Source: Caballeronia concitans (lineage in GTDB: Bacteria > Pseudomonadota > Gammaproteobacteria > Burkholderiales > Burkholderiaceae). From it: 64,000 nucleotides of DNA. The stretch is taken from assembly GCF_001544615.1 (NCBI RefSeq), contig NZ_FCNV02000001.1, forward strand, positions 372,001 to 436,000, in the 5' to 3' direction. Every line of letters begins with the position of its first letter. Position 1 is the stretch's first letter. The translations under genes and the position numbers were made by a program. The notes below the pieces were generated by a model, which was not told the origin of the DNA, did no database searches, and saw only the letters and a list, made by a program, of their open reading frames with translations. Below, one piece after another: positions 9,245 through 17,894 of this stretch.

Positions 9245-11038
9245 TCATGCGGCGCGCGCGGATGCCTTCTCGAAGCGTTCCGGATAGCGGATGCAGAATC
9301 GGATGGCTCCGTCGTAGGGAAAAAAGTCGGCGAGTTCGCCTCGTTGCAGTTGCTCCTTGTGACGCTGCCACAGCGCAGGGTCGAAGAAATCCGCGTGATG
9401 GCGCATGAACGCTTCGCGCACGCGCGGATCGCCGAGCAGGAACGTGCCGTATGTTTCCGGAAAGATATCGTGCGGACCGACGGTATACCACGGCTCGCCC
9501 GACAACTCGTCTTCCTCGTTGCGCGGCGGCGGCACGCTGCGCACGTTGCATTCGGTCAGATATTCGATCTCGTCGTAATCGTAGAACACGACGCGTCCAT
9601 GCCGCGTCACGCCGAAATTCTTGTAAAGCATGTCGCCGGGGAAGATGTTCGCCTGAATCAGCTGCTTGATCGCATCGCCGAATTCCTTGATGCCGTGATC
9701 GATGTCGTCCGCATTGCCGTTCTGCAGGAAGAGATTGAGCGGCACCATGCGCCGTTCGATATAGACGTGCCGGATCACGAGCTTGTCGCCTTCGTATTCG
9801 ATCATCGAGGGCGCTTCCTTCTCCAACTCGCGGATGAGCGCGTGATCGAGCCGCGCGACAGGCAGCGCGACGCTCGAATATTCGAGCGTATCGGCCATGC
9901 GGCCCAGCCGGTCGTGTCGCTTCACGAGCAGATACTTGTCCTCGATCTTCGCGCGCGTGGTGTCTTTCGGCGGCGGAAACGAATCCTTGATGAGCTTGAA
10001 CACATAGGGAAACGACGGCAGCGTGAACACGATCATCACGAGTCCCTTGATGCCCGGCGCGATGATGAACTGATCGCTCGAATGTTTCAGGTGATGCAGC
10101 AGGTCGCGATAGAACAGGTTCTTGCCCTGCTTCTGCAGGCCGAGCGACGTGTAGATTTCCGCGTTCGGCTTGGCCGGCATGATGGTGCGCAGAAAGTGCA
10201 CATACGCCGACGGCACTTCCATGTCGACGAGAAAGTACGAATGCGAAAAGCTGAAGATGATGAGCAGCTGTTGACGCTCGACGAGCACGGTATCGAGCGC
10301 GAGCAGGCCGGGCTTTGTATGACGGATGGCGATGGCGAACGGCAGCAAGGAATCGCCATGAATGATGCGTCCGACGATATACGCCGCCTTGTTGCGAAAG
10401 AAGAGCGACGACAGCACGTGAATCTGGAAATTCGGCGCGGGCGCGAAGTCGCCGAATGTATCCTTCAGCGATTGCATCACGCATTGCACGTCGCGCGTGA
10501 GGTCTTCGAACGGCGGCTGCAACTGAAAGTTCGTGACGATGCGCTCGAGCGTCGCCGCGAGGCCGTCCTTCTCCGGGTAATACGCGCGATACGTCGGCTT
10601 CGCGGCGGGCTCGTCGTTCTCGATGTATTCGGTCGAAATGGCCGGACGCACGAAGATGAAATCGTTGTTGAAGTATGAGCGATGCAGGATCTTGCAGCAC
10701 ACCGAGTTGAAGAACGTCTCGGCGCACTCCGGCTGCCGATGCGTCGTGAGCAAGCCGATGTAATGGAGCTTGATCTGCTGCCAGACGTCGTCGTCGATAT
10801 TCTCCGCGTCGTACTCGTCTTCGAGACGCGCCACGCATTCCGCGACGCGTTCGTCATACGACGTGATGCGTTCGCGCGCGAGCTGCGACATCGCGCGCCA
10901 ATCGCCCTGCTCGAAGAGCGTCTTCGCACGGACGGCGGCTTCGCGGAACACGCAGTAGTGCCGGTCGAAACCTTCGAGCAGCGTCTGCGCGACATCGAAG
11001 CCGATTTGCGACGAGAGCAGCTTGGGAAAGTGGTTCAT
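9245..11038 (-). CDS. aceK: isocitrate dehydrogenase kinase/phosphatase
   Basis: Bifunctional regulator that phosphorylates and dephosphorylates isocitrate dehydrogenase, setting flux between the TCA cycle and the glyoxylate shunt. The 597 residues match AceK length and show family segments such as [17 protein letters not shown] followed by PYVFKLIKD (nucleotide loop and kinase lysine), [18 protein letters not shown] and [10 protein letters not shown] (kinase-like catalytic core). Unlike the enterobacterial aceBAK operon, it sits 11 bp downstream of a MerR-family regulator, away from aceA/aceB. Confidence 0.96.
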   Translation of the reverse strand: MNHFPKLLSSQIGFDVAQTLLEGFDRHYCVFREAAVRAKTLFEQGDWRAMSQLARERITSYDERVAECVARLEDEYDAENIDDDVWQQIKLHYIGLLTTHRQPECAETFFNSVCCKILHRSYFNNDFIFVRPAISTEYIENDEPAAKPTYRAYYPEKDGLAATLERIVTNFQLQPPFEDLTRDVQCVMQSLKDTFGDFAPAPNFQIHVLSSLFFRNKAAYIVGRIIHGDSLLPFAIAIRHTKPGLLALDTVLVERQQLLIIFSFSHSYFLVDMEVPSAYVHFLRTIMPAKPNAEIYTSLGLQKQGKNLFYRDLLHHLKHSSDQFIIAPGIKGLVMIVFTLPSFPYVFKLIKDSFPPPKDTTRAKIEDKYLLVKRHDRLGRMADTLEYSSVALPVARLDHALIRELEKEAPSMIEYEGDKLVIRHVYIERRMVPLNLFLQNGNADDIDHGIKEFGDAIKQLIQANIFPGDMLYKNFGVTRHGRVVFYDYDEIEYLTECNVRSVPPPRNEEDELSGEPWYTVGPHDIFPETYGTFLLGDPRVREAFMRHHADFFDPALWQRHKEQLQRGELADFFPYDGAIRFCIRYPERFEKASARAA

Positions 11039-11049
11039 GTCGGCTCACA

Positions 11050-11472
11050 TCATGCGGCTTTCGAGCGGCGCGCGCGTTTGTCGATGCCCGCCGCGAGCAG
11101 CGCGCGGCCTTGCTCTTCGTAAGCGGCGAGTTCGTCGAGCGTCGTGTTCAGGTCTTCGAGCTGGCGTTGCAGCACTTCGCGATGCGCGGCGATGGTGTCG
11201 ATGAACGCGCGAAGCTGCGTGGCGGTGCCGGTGGGGGAATCGTAGAGATCGAGCAGCGCGCGAATCTCCGACAGCGTGAAGCCGAGCCGCTTGCCGCGCA
11301 GCGTGAGCTTGAGGCGCGTGCGGTCGCGCGAGGAATACACGCGGCGCAGGCCGTTCGCGCCTTCGCGTCGCGGCGCGAGCAGGCCCTGATCTTCGTAGAA
11401 GCGGATGGCGCGCGGCGTGACGTCGAACTCGCGCGCCAAATCGGTGATCGTGTAATGCGTGGGCTGGGTCAT
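11050..11472 (-). CDS. MerR-family regulator, LiuR-like
   Basis: 140 residues with an N-terminal MerR winged helix (TITDLAREFDVTPRAIRFYEDQGLL, residues about 8-32, is the HTH and wing start; shown here only as its landmarks YTITDL and RAIRFYEDQGLL) and a C-terminal coiled coil near residues 95-122. There is no metal-binding cysteine cluster, which fits LiuR, the branched-chain acyl-CoA pathway regulator, better than metal or redox MerR proteins. A 20-bp dyad that resembles LiuR sites as I recall them lies 41 bp upstream. It heads the minus-strand gene string that includes aceK. Exact orthology to LiuR is an inference. Confidence 0.8.
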   Translation of the reverse strand: MTQPTHYTITDLAREFDVTPRAIRFYEDQGLLAPRREGANGLRRVYSSRDRTRLKLTLRGKRLGFTLSEIRALLDLYDSPTGTATQLRAFIDTIAAHREVLQRQLEDLNTTLDELAAYEEQGRALLAAGIDKRARRSKAA

Positions 11473-11512
11473 CGGAAAACCGCCATGCGCCGGCGCGCGT
11501 GCAACGTTAGAA

Positions 11513-11532
11513 TGACGTTTACGTTAGCGTCA
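11513..11532. promoter_or_regulatory. dyad operator between liuR-like and MBL-fold genes
   Basis: TGACGTTTACGTTAGCGTCA is an almost perfect palindrome (TGACG...CGTCA around an ACGT core) in the divergent control region. MerR dimers of the LiuR type bind ACGT-centred palindromes of this kind, so it probably serves autoregulation of the minus-strand operon and control of the plus-strand metallo-hydrolase. Confidence 0.7.
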
Positions 11533-11601
11533 ACTCCGCCCGAATGCAACGCGGCGAGACCGCACTGCCGCGCGACCGCCATCCACCATCCAAAGGCACC
11601 G

Positions 11602-12675
11602 ATGAACGCACTCGAACATCAGCTCGATTATGTATTCGCCGACGAATTGCCCGAGCCGGGCGGCGTGAAGGAAGTCGCTCCCGGCGTCTATTGGCTGCGC
11701 ATGCCGCTGCCGTTCGCGCTCGATCACATCAACCTCTGGCTCTTGCGCGATGAGATCGATGGCGTGCAGGGCTGGACGGTCATCGATTGCGGCATTGCGA
11801 ACGAAAGCATTCGCGCGAACTGGGAACGTGTGTTCGATACCGCGCTCGACGGTCTGCCGGTGCTGCGCGTGATCGTCACGCATTGCCATCCGGATCATCT
11901 CGGTCTTGCCGACTGGATTTGCGAGGGCGGCGACAAGCGGCGCTGGAACGTGCGTCTGTGGATCTCGCTCGGCGAATACGCGATGGGCCGCGTGATGGCC
12001 GCGGGCGATGGCTCGAACGCGGGCGGTGAGCGCGCCGCGGCGCATTTCGCGGCGCACGGCATGACCGACGAAGCATCGCTCGATGCGTTGAAGAAGCGCG
12101 ACAGCTATTACCCGACGCTCGTGCCGTCGATGCCGCGCGAGTTTCGCCGTATCCGCGATGGCGAGCGTGTGCGCATTGGCGCGCGCGAATGGGAAGTGGT
12201 GTCGGGATACGGCCATTCGCCGGAACATAGCGCGTTGTATTGCGCATCGGACAAGCTGCTGATTTCCGGCGACATGGTGTTGCCGCGCATTTCGACGAAC
12301 GTGTCCGTGTTCGCCATCGAGCCGGAAGGCAATCCGCTTGCGCTGTATCTGGAATCGCTCGGGCGATACGAAACCATGCCCGCCGATGTGCTCGCGTTGC
12401 CTTCGCACGGCAAGCCGTTTCGCGGGGTGCAGACGCGCATCGGGCAATTGCGGGAGCATCATCGCGCGCGGCTCGCGGAAGTGCGCGAGGCGTGCGCCGA
12501 AAAGCCATGCAGCGCCGCCGATATCGTGCCGATCATGTTCAAGCGCAAGCTCGACATTCATCAGATGACGTTCGCGCTCGGCGAAGCGCTCGCGCATCTG
12601 AATTTGCTTTGGCTCGATGGAACGCTGAAACGTCAGACCGGCGACGATGGCGTGATTCGCTTCGCGCCGGCCTGA
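11602..12675 (+). CDS. metallo-beta-lactamase-fold hydrolase
   Basis: 357 residues from the ATG at 11602; the open frame extends much further upstream but overlaps the regulator gene, so the internal ATG next to the operator is chosen. The metal-binding motif is HCHPDHLG (H94, C95, H96, D98, H99), followed by GHSPEH (third histidine) and SGDMVLP (bridging Asp). It belongs to the glyoxalase II/thioesterase-like branch, so a thioester or lactone substrate is likely. It is divergent from the liuR-like gene and probably shares its operator. Its stop is 6 bp from the convergent dppA-like gene. Confidence 0.88.
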   Translation: MNALEHQLDYVFADELPEPGGVKEVAPGVYWLRMPLPFALDHINLWLLRDEIDGVQGWTVIDCGIANESIRANWERVFDTALDGLPVLRVIVTHCHPDHLGLADWICEGGDKRRWNVRLWISLGEYAMGRVMAAGDGSNAGGERAAAHFAAHGMTDEASLDALKKRDSYYPTLVPSMPREFRRIRDGERVRIGAREWEVVSGYGHSPEHSALYCASDKLLISGDMVLPRISTNVSVFAIEPEGNPLALYLESLGRYETMPADVLALPSHGKPFRGVQTRIGQLREHHRARLAEVREACAEKPCSAADIVPIMFKRKLDIHQMTFALGEALAHLNLLWLDGTLKRQTGDDGVIRFAPA

Positions 12676-12681
12676 GGTCAC

Positions 12682-14277
12682 TTACTGCACGGAAACCGCC
12701 CCGAAGTTCTGCCGCCCGAACGGACTCACGTTATAGCCGCTGACATTGGCGCGCGTGAGGGCCGCTGCGGTCGGATAGACGAGCGGAATCCACAGCGCCT
12801 GATCGTGGATGATCTTCTGCGCATCCACATACGACTTCGTGCGCTTCGCGACATCGGGCGTGGCCTTGCCGTCCGCGATCAGCTTGTCCAGTTGCGGATC
12901 GCAGAAGCGCGCGAAGTTGATGCCCGACTTCACCGCGTTGCAACTGAAGAGCGGCGAAAGATAGTTGTCCGGATCGCCGTTGTCGCCGGCCCAGCCCATG
13001 AACAACATGTCGTGCTGACCCTGCTTCGCTTCCTTGATCAGCTCGCCCCATTCGATCACCTTTACTTGCGCCTTCACGCCGATCTTCGCCAGATCGGCCT
13101 GCAGCAACTCCGCGCCCGCCTTCGGATTCGGATTCAGCACGCTGCCGTTCGGACGCACCCAGATCGTCGTTTCGAAGCCATTCGGCAAGCCCGCATCGGC
13201 AAGCAGCTTCTTCGCGCGATCCACCGAATACGGATACGCCTGCACGTTCTTGTCATAACTCCAGGTGTTCGGCGGATACGGATTCACCGCAGGCGTCGCG
13301 GTGTTGTCGAACACGGTCTTCATGTAGGTCGTGCGATCGAACGCCATGTTCAGCGCCTGACGCACCTTCGGGTTATCGAGCGGCTTCTTCTGCGTGTTCA
13401 GCGCGACGAACGCGGTCATGAACGCAGGCGTTTCGCTGACCTTGAGCGACTTGTCCTTCTTTGCGTCGAGCACGTCCTGCGGCTTCGGCGACAGCGCGAT
13501 CTGGCATTCGCCCGCCTTGATCTTCTGCGCGCGCACGGACGCATCGGGCGTGATGGCGTAGATGAGGCGATCGATCTTCGGCTTCGGTCCCCAGTACGAA
13601 GGGTTCACGTCGTAGCGGATGACCGCGTCTTTCGTATAGCTCTTGAGCACGAACGGCCCGGTGCCGATGGGCTTGCTGTTGATATCCAGCTGCTTGTTCG
13701 CCTTCAGCAATTCGTCCGCGTATTGCGCCGAATAGATCGATGCGAATCCCATCGTGAGGATAGGCACGAAGGTCGCGTTCGGCTCGTTGAGTTCGAACTT
13801 GACGGTCTGGTCATCCACTTTGCTCACGGCCTTGATGAGCTTCACGAGACCCATCGACTGCGCATGCGGAAAGCCGCTTGCGCCCGCCACCTTGTGCCAC
13901 GGATTGCTGTCCGACAGCATGCGCTCGAACGTGAAGACGACGTCGTCCGCATTGAGCGGGCGCGTCGGCTTGAAGTAATCGGTCGTCTGGAACTGCACAT
14001 TCGGCCGCAAATGGAACGTGTACGTGAGCCCGTCGCTCGATACGTCCCACTTCTCGGCAAGCGACGGCGCGACCTTCTTCGCGGCTTCGTCGTACGAGAC
14101 GAGCGTGTTGAAGATGACGTCGGCGGAAGCGTTCGTCGTCACGAGCGAATTGAACTGCACGACATCGAAACCATCCGGGCTCGACTCGGTGCAGACGGTG
14201 AGCGGCTTGGCCATCGCGAGCATCGGCGCGGCCATGAAGACGACAGCGAATGCGGCTGTAAAGCGGTTGAGGCGCAT
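12682..14277 (-). CDS. peptide-type ABC transporter substrate-binding protein (DppA-like)
   Basis: 531 residues, SBP_bac_5 family, periplasmic. A signal peptide covers residues 1-23 (AVVFMAAPMLAMAK, cleavage after AMA). The mature start KPLTVCTESSPDGFDVVQ is typical of DppA, and DADVVFTFERML-like and IYAITPDASVRAQKIKAGEC segments follow; two cysteines could form the DppA disulfide. Dipeptide is the best guess for ligand. The permease and ATPase genes are not adjacent in this window: the next gene on this strand lies beyond the convergent MBL gene, so it is a single-gene unit here. Confidence 0.88.
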   Translation of the reverse strand: MRLNRFTAAFAVVFMAAPMLAMAKPLTVCTESSPDGFDVVQFNSLVTTNASADVIFNTLVSYDEAAKKVAPSLAEKWDVSSDGLTYTFHLRPNVQFQTTDYFKPTRPLNADDVVFTFERMLSDSNPWHKVAGASGFPHAQSMGLVKLIKAVSKVDDQTVKFELNEPNATFVPILTMGFASIYSAQYADELLKANKQLDINSKPIGTGPFVLKSYTKDAVIRYDVNPSYWGPKPKIDRLIYAITPDASVRAQKIKAGECQIALSPKPQDVLDAKKDKSLKVSETPAFMTAFVALNTQKKPLDNPKVRQALNMAFDRTTYMKTVFDNTATPAVNPYPPNTWSYDKNVQAYPYSVDRAKKLLADAGLPNGFETTIWVRPNGSVLNPNPKAGAELLQADLAKIGVKAQVKVIEWGELIKEAKQGQHDMLFMGWAGDNGDPDNYLSPLFSCNAVKSGINFARFCDPQLDKLIADGKATPDVAKRTKSYVDAQKIIHDQALWIPLVYPTAAALTRANVSGYNVSPFGRQNFGAVSVQ

Positions 14278-14479
14278 GAAATCTCCCGTGACTCTCGGTC
14301 ACACATCGGTGTTCTTGTTGCTTGAATGGCGTCAGACGCGCGATGCGAGCAAGCACCGCGCCTGCGCGCGTAGCTTATCCAACGAAACAATCGGCGACAA
14401 CGAAGCATTGCGCATACCGGTATGCCATCGCGTGGCGGCATCGGCTTGCCGAAGACGGCGCATCACGCTACACTGCCCC

Positions 14480-14590
14480 GGTCTTTGGGGAGTAGCCTTC
14501 CTTCCGTCGCGAAGGAGAACGCGTCAACATCCTCGGCTCTACTGCCGTGGCGCGTTCGACCGGTCCGGTTTGGCGAGACCATTGATGCGC
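14480..14590 (+). promoter_or_regulatory. yybP-ykoY (manganese) riboswitch
   Basis: The aptamer hallmarks are all present in order: CTTTGGGGAGTAGCC (14483-14497), GTCAACATCCTCGGCT (14523-14538) and TTTGGCGAGACCATTGA (14569-14585). The closing P1 helix is formed by GGTCT (14480-14484) with AGACC (14576-14580). The family senses Mn2+ and controls Mn2+/Ca2+ exporters, MntP, TerC and P-type ATPases. Here it leads into a CaCA-type exchanger gene, exactly the expected kind of target. Confidence 0.88.
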
Positions 14591-14602
14591 CATGCCGTTC
14601 CT

Positions 14603-14645
14603 GGCCGGACGGGCGTCGCGCATCATGGTTCGCTGACGTCCGGCC
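14603..14645 (+). promoter_or_regulatory. dyad after the aptamer, possible expression platform
   Basis: GGCCGGACG (14603-14611) can pair with CGTCCGGCC (14637-14645), a 9-bp stem with a 25-nt loop. It is not followed by a T-run, so it is not a simple terminator. CCGG-rich sequence inside the aptamer (near 14558-14569) could compete with the left arm, which would make it a switch element. This is inference. Confidence 0.4.
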
Positions 14646-14751
14646 GTGGAATCATCGTCGTGTCCCCACAATCAAAACATTCATTCCTGATCCGCGCCGG
14701 CGTTCGCGCACGCGTGCTGCCCGAGTCTCGTCGTTCGATGCGGGGTGCCGC

Positions 14752-15762
14752 ATGACAATGCTCTTCATCGAACTCGCGTTCATGCTCGCGATCATCCTCG
14801 TCGCATCCGAGCTGTTCACCAACGCGCTCGAACATCTCGGCGAGCGGCTCGGCATTTCGGAAGGCGTGACCGGATCGCTGTTCGCGGCGGTCGGCACGGC
14901 GCTGCCCGAAACCACGGTGCCGATCATCGCGCTATTGGGCGGCACCGCGAGCCGCGCGGTCAACGAAGAAATCGGTGTCGGCGCGATTCTCGGCGCGCCG
15001 CTCATGCTCGCGACGCTATCCACTTGCCTGATGACGCTCGCCATCATGAAATCGCGCGGCTTGCGCGGCGTCATCATGCCGGAGCGCACGGGCTTCACGC
15101 GCGACCTCAACTTCTTCCTCGTGGCATTTCTGATCGCGGCGGGCGCGATGTTCGTCCCGCATCACGCGTGGCAAGTGCGTGCGCTATTCGCGGTCGGTCT
15201 CGTCGCGCTGTACGTGATCTACGTGATCGCGACGTTCCGCGCATCGGCGAATCTCGTCGATAGCGGCCACGGCACCGAAGCGCCCGAAGCGCTTTTCATT
15301 TCGCGCGTGGGCCTGAAGACCAGTCTCGGCTCGATCATGCTCCAGTTCCTGATCGGCATCGTGCTGCTCGTCGGCGGCGCGAAGGGCTTCATTCATGGTG
15401 TGGAAGGCGTGTCGCAGGCGCTCGGCGTATCGGCGCTGCTGCTGTCGCTCATCATCATTCCGATCGCGACGGAGCTGCCCGAGAAGGTCAACAGCATTCT
15501 GTGGGCGCGAAGAGGGAAGGACACGCTCGCGTTCGGCAACATCACCGGCGCGATGGTGTTTCAGGGCACGTTGCTGCCCGCCATCGGCATCATGCTGACG
15601 CCGTGGGAGCCGCGTATCGAAGTGCTGACCGGCGTGTTGATCACGCTCGCGGCGGCGGCGTGGCTGCGCTTTCATGCGCGCGGCAATGGCGTCGCGCTGT
15701 GGGCGCTGCTCGGCAACGGCGTGCTGTATGCGGCTTATCTGACGCTGACGCTCGGACGCTGA
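14752..15762 (+). CDS. sodium/calcium exchanger-family cation antiporter (probable Mn2+/Ca2+ exporter)
   Basis: 336 residues from the ATG at 14752 (an ATG two codons later is also possible). An inner-membrane protein with about ten hydrophobic segments in two halves. It shows the CaCA alpha-repeat signatures: AAVGTALPETTVPIIALLGG near residues 43-62 and LIIIPIATELPEKVNSILWA in the second half, each with the acidic residue that binds the cation. Placement behind a yybP-ykoY riboswitch indicates induction by Mn2+, so Mn2+ efflux is the likely physiological role. The gene stands alone. Confidence 0.9.
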   Translation: MTMLFIELAFMLAIILVASELFTNALEHLGERLGISEGVTGSLFAAVGTALPETTVPIIALLGGTASRAVNEEIGVGAILGAPLMLATLSTCLMTLAIMKSRGLRGVIMPERTGFTRDLNFFLVAFLIAAGAMFVPHHAWQVRALFAVGLVALYVIYVIATFRASANLVDSGHGTEAPEALFISRVGLKTSLGSIMLQFLIGIVLLVGGAKGFIHGVEGVSQALGVSALLLSLIIIPIATELPEKVNSILWARRGKDTLAFGNITGAMVFQGTLLPAIGIMLTPWEPRIEVLTGVLITLAAAAWLRFHARGNGVALWALLGNGVLYAAYLTLTLGR

Positions 15763-15789
15763 TTTCCAACGTCCGCGCCGAAAAGAAAA

Positions 15790-15810
15790 ATGCCCGCGCA
15801 AGGCGGGCAT
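15790..15810 (-). terminator. terminator of the fliD-fliT unit
   Basis: ATGCCCGC / GCGGGCAT 8-bp stem with a 5-nt loop. On the minus strand it is followed by TTTTCTTTT. It lies about 80 bp past the fliT stop. Confidence 0.85.
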
Positions 15811-15888
15811 CGAGGTCGAAGCAGCGCGTCATGACATCGACGCGTTGTTCTTGTTGTTGATTGTTTATCGGCGTCGATCCGAAGAACT

Positions 15889-16188
15889 TTAGAACCGCGC
15901 AGCCTGTTGATAACGCCCGGCGGCCTGCGCGTGTTCCATCGACCGGCGATATCCCGTCGAGAGAATCGTCTGCGCGGCTTGCGACCGTTCCATTGTCGAT
16001 TCGATGCTTGCCTGAATCCTGCGGATGGTCGCGAGCGATTCCGCCGGCTGATCCGCCTCGAACGCCATGACGAGCGGCGTGCGTGCTTGCGTGAGTTCGG
16101 CGGCGCGCGGCCAGTCCTGCGCGTCCACGGCGGCTTCGATGGCTTCGGTCAGCGCCCATGCGCGCTGAATCAGCTCTTGCTGGTTCAT
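15889..16188 (-). CDS. fliT: flagellar export chaperone FliT
   Basis: 99-residue, mostly helical protein 9 bp downstream of fliD. The position, size and helical pattern (LIQRAWALTEAIEAAVDAQD, then RIQASIESTMERSQ) fit FliT, the chaperone that holds FliD for export and, in enterobacteria, antagonises FlhDC. The sequence is too divergent for a motif-based proof, so the call rests on context and length. Confidence 0.8.
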   Translation of the reverse strand: MNQQELIQRAWALTEAIEAAVDAQDWPRAAELTQARTPLVMAFEADQPAESLATIRRIQASIESTMERSQAAQTILSTGYRRSMEHAQAAGRYQQAARF

Positions 16189-16197
16189 GTCTCGTCC

Positions 16198-17724
16198 TTA
16201 CGCCTTGTTCGTCGCCATTGCGCCCGCGCTGTTCGTGCCGCCGAAGAGGGCGGTCAGGTAGCTCGATTGCGTCGACATGCTCGACATCAGCGTATTGAGC
16301 GCGGTGAACTGCGCGTTGTAGTCCGTCGTGAGTTGCTGGGTGTACGCGGTCAACTGCGTTTGCTGATCCGAGATGCTCGTGAGATCGTCGTTGAGCGCGG
16401 TCGTGCGTGTGTCGATGATGCCGCCGGTCGCCAGGAATGAGGTCAGGCTGTTGTTCAGTTGCGCGGCGACGCCGTTCGTCGAATTGAACAATGACGCCAC
16501 GGTGCCTGCATTGTTGGTCAGCGCGTTGGTAAGCGCCGTCTCATCGGTCTTCAGCGTGCCGTCCGGTTGTAGCGTGATGCCGATCGACGCGAGATTGACC
16601 GCGCTCGTGCCCGAGCCGATCGCCTTGCTGATCGTGCTCGAAATCGTGTTCTTGATCGTATTCATCATCGAGTCGCCGAGCAGCACGCCGCCTTGCGATC
16701 CGGCTGCCTGCGTCGAGTCGTACGATGTCAGGGACGACGCCGTGCTGATGAAGTTGTTGTACGCGGTGACGAAACCTTCGATGGTCGTTTTCTGGCCGCT
16801 CACATCCGGAGATACGGTGAGCGTTTGCGTGGTGCCGACCGAGGCCGCCGAAAGCGTCATGCTCACGCCGGAAAGCGCGCTCGTGATCGTGTTGCTTGCG
16901 CTTGATACAGCAGTGCCAGCGATCGTGAGGTTGGCGTCCTGGCCGACCGTGCTCTGCGTCCAATTCGCGGAACTCGCCGCATTGAGCGATGTCGGGGCCG
17001 ACACCGTCGTGCCGCCGGAAGTCGTCGAATTGATCGTGGTGACCGCGAGCTTGCTCAGACCGTTGTCCACGGAGCCCGAGGCCAGCGCCACGCTGACGTT
17101 GATCCCGTTCGACTGACCGGTGGACGACGAGCGAAGCACGAGGTGGGCGCCATCGGTGCCGTTGACGATGGTGGCCGTGACGCCCGGATTATCGGATGCC
17201 GAATTGATGGCCGAGGCGATGCCGGACAGCGTGTTGTTGCTGCTGCCGACGTTGATCGTGCTCGTCTTTCCGTTCATGGAAAGCGTCAGCGAACCGGTGC
17301 CGAGCTGAGTCGTGGCGTTGAAGGCGCCTGAGGTGATCGACTGCGCCGTGGCGATGTTTGTGACCTTGACGGCATAGCTGCCGCCCACCGCGCCGGTGCT
17401 TGCCGTTGCTGTAAGACCCTGTCCATCGGCGCTGGCCGTAAAGGTCGCGAGGGTCGTGCCGTCTGCGAGCGAGGAGACCGAGCTTTGCAGCAGCGACAGC
17501 ACGGACTTGAGCGTGCCGATGGCGGTGAGCTGCGTGTTCTCGGTGGTCTTTTTGTTGTTGAGCGCGTCGGTCTGCCCGGCGACCTTCGCGTTGACAATCG
17601 CGCTGACGAGCGAGTTCACGTCCATCGTCGATTTGGTCGAGCCGCTGATGATCGACTGCGCGGCCTGCTGGACCGCGCTGTTCGGATCGACAGTGGAGGC
17701 CGTTGTCGTGGCTACGGTGGTCAT
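16198..17724 (-). CDS. fliD: flagellar filament cap protein FliD (HAP2)
   Basis: 508-residue capping protein that folds exported flagellin at the filament tip. The Ser/Thr/Ala-rich composition, lack of cysteine, and coiled-coil-forming ends are typical (N-terminal DVNSLVSAIVNAKVAGQTDA; C-terminal SISDQQTQLTAYTQQLTTDY). GGAG precedes the ATG at 17724. It follows fliC on the same strand after 170 bp and precedes fliT. Confidence 0.95.
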   Translation of the reverse strand: MTTVATTTASTVDPNSAVQQAAQSIISGSTKSTMDVNSLVSAIVNAKVAGQTDALNNKKTTENTQLTAIGTLKSVLSLLQSSVSSLADGTTLATFTASADGQGLTATASTGAVGGSYAVKVTNIATAQSITSGAFNATTQLGTGSLTLSMNGKTSTINVGSSNNTLSGIASAINSASDNPGVTATIVNGTDGAHLVLRSSSTGQSNGINVSVALASGSVDNGLSKLAVTTINSTTSGGTTVSAPTSLNAASSANWTQSTVGQDANLTIAGTAVSSASNTITSALSGVSMTLSAASVGTTQTLTVSPDVSGQKTTIEGFVTAYNNFISTASSLTSYDSTQAAGSQGGVLLGDSMMNTIKNTISSTISKAIGSGTSAVNLASIGITLQPDGTLKTDETALTNALTNNAGTVASLFNSTNGVAAQLNNSLTSFLATGGIIDTRTTALNDDLTSISDQQTQLTAYTQQLTTDYNAQFTALNTLMSSMSTQSSYLTALFGGTNSAGAMATNKA

Positions 17725-17844
17725 GTGTACTCCGGTCGTTGCGTGGCGCGATCGTTCGAAATTGGGCGGGAGTCGTCATCTCCCGAAAACGCGCATAGGG
17801 AGACAAGCTCCCCGTGCGCTGACTGCTTTGATGCTTTGTTGCCT

Positions 17845-17873
17845 CCGGCGCGCACGGTGCTGACGCGCGCCGG
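17845..17873 (-). terminator. hairpin after fliC
   Basis: CCGGCGCGC / GCGCGCCGG, a 9-bp stem with an 11-nt loop starting about 20 bp beyond the fliC stop. There is no T-run, so it may stabilise the fliC mRNA end or give weak termination before fliD. Confidence 0.45.
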
Positions 17874-17894
17874 TTACTGCGTCGGCGATGTTGC

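Larger units (their letters stand above)
14278..14751. other. divergent control region holding the riboswitch
   Basis: 474 bp between dppA-like (minus) and the exchanger gene (plus). The left part must carry the dppA-like promoter; the centre holds the yybP-ykoY aptamer (14480-14590); the right part holds a dyad at 14603-14645 and the untranslated leader of the exchanger. No other gene is seen. Confidence 0.6.
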
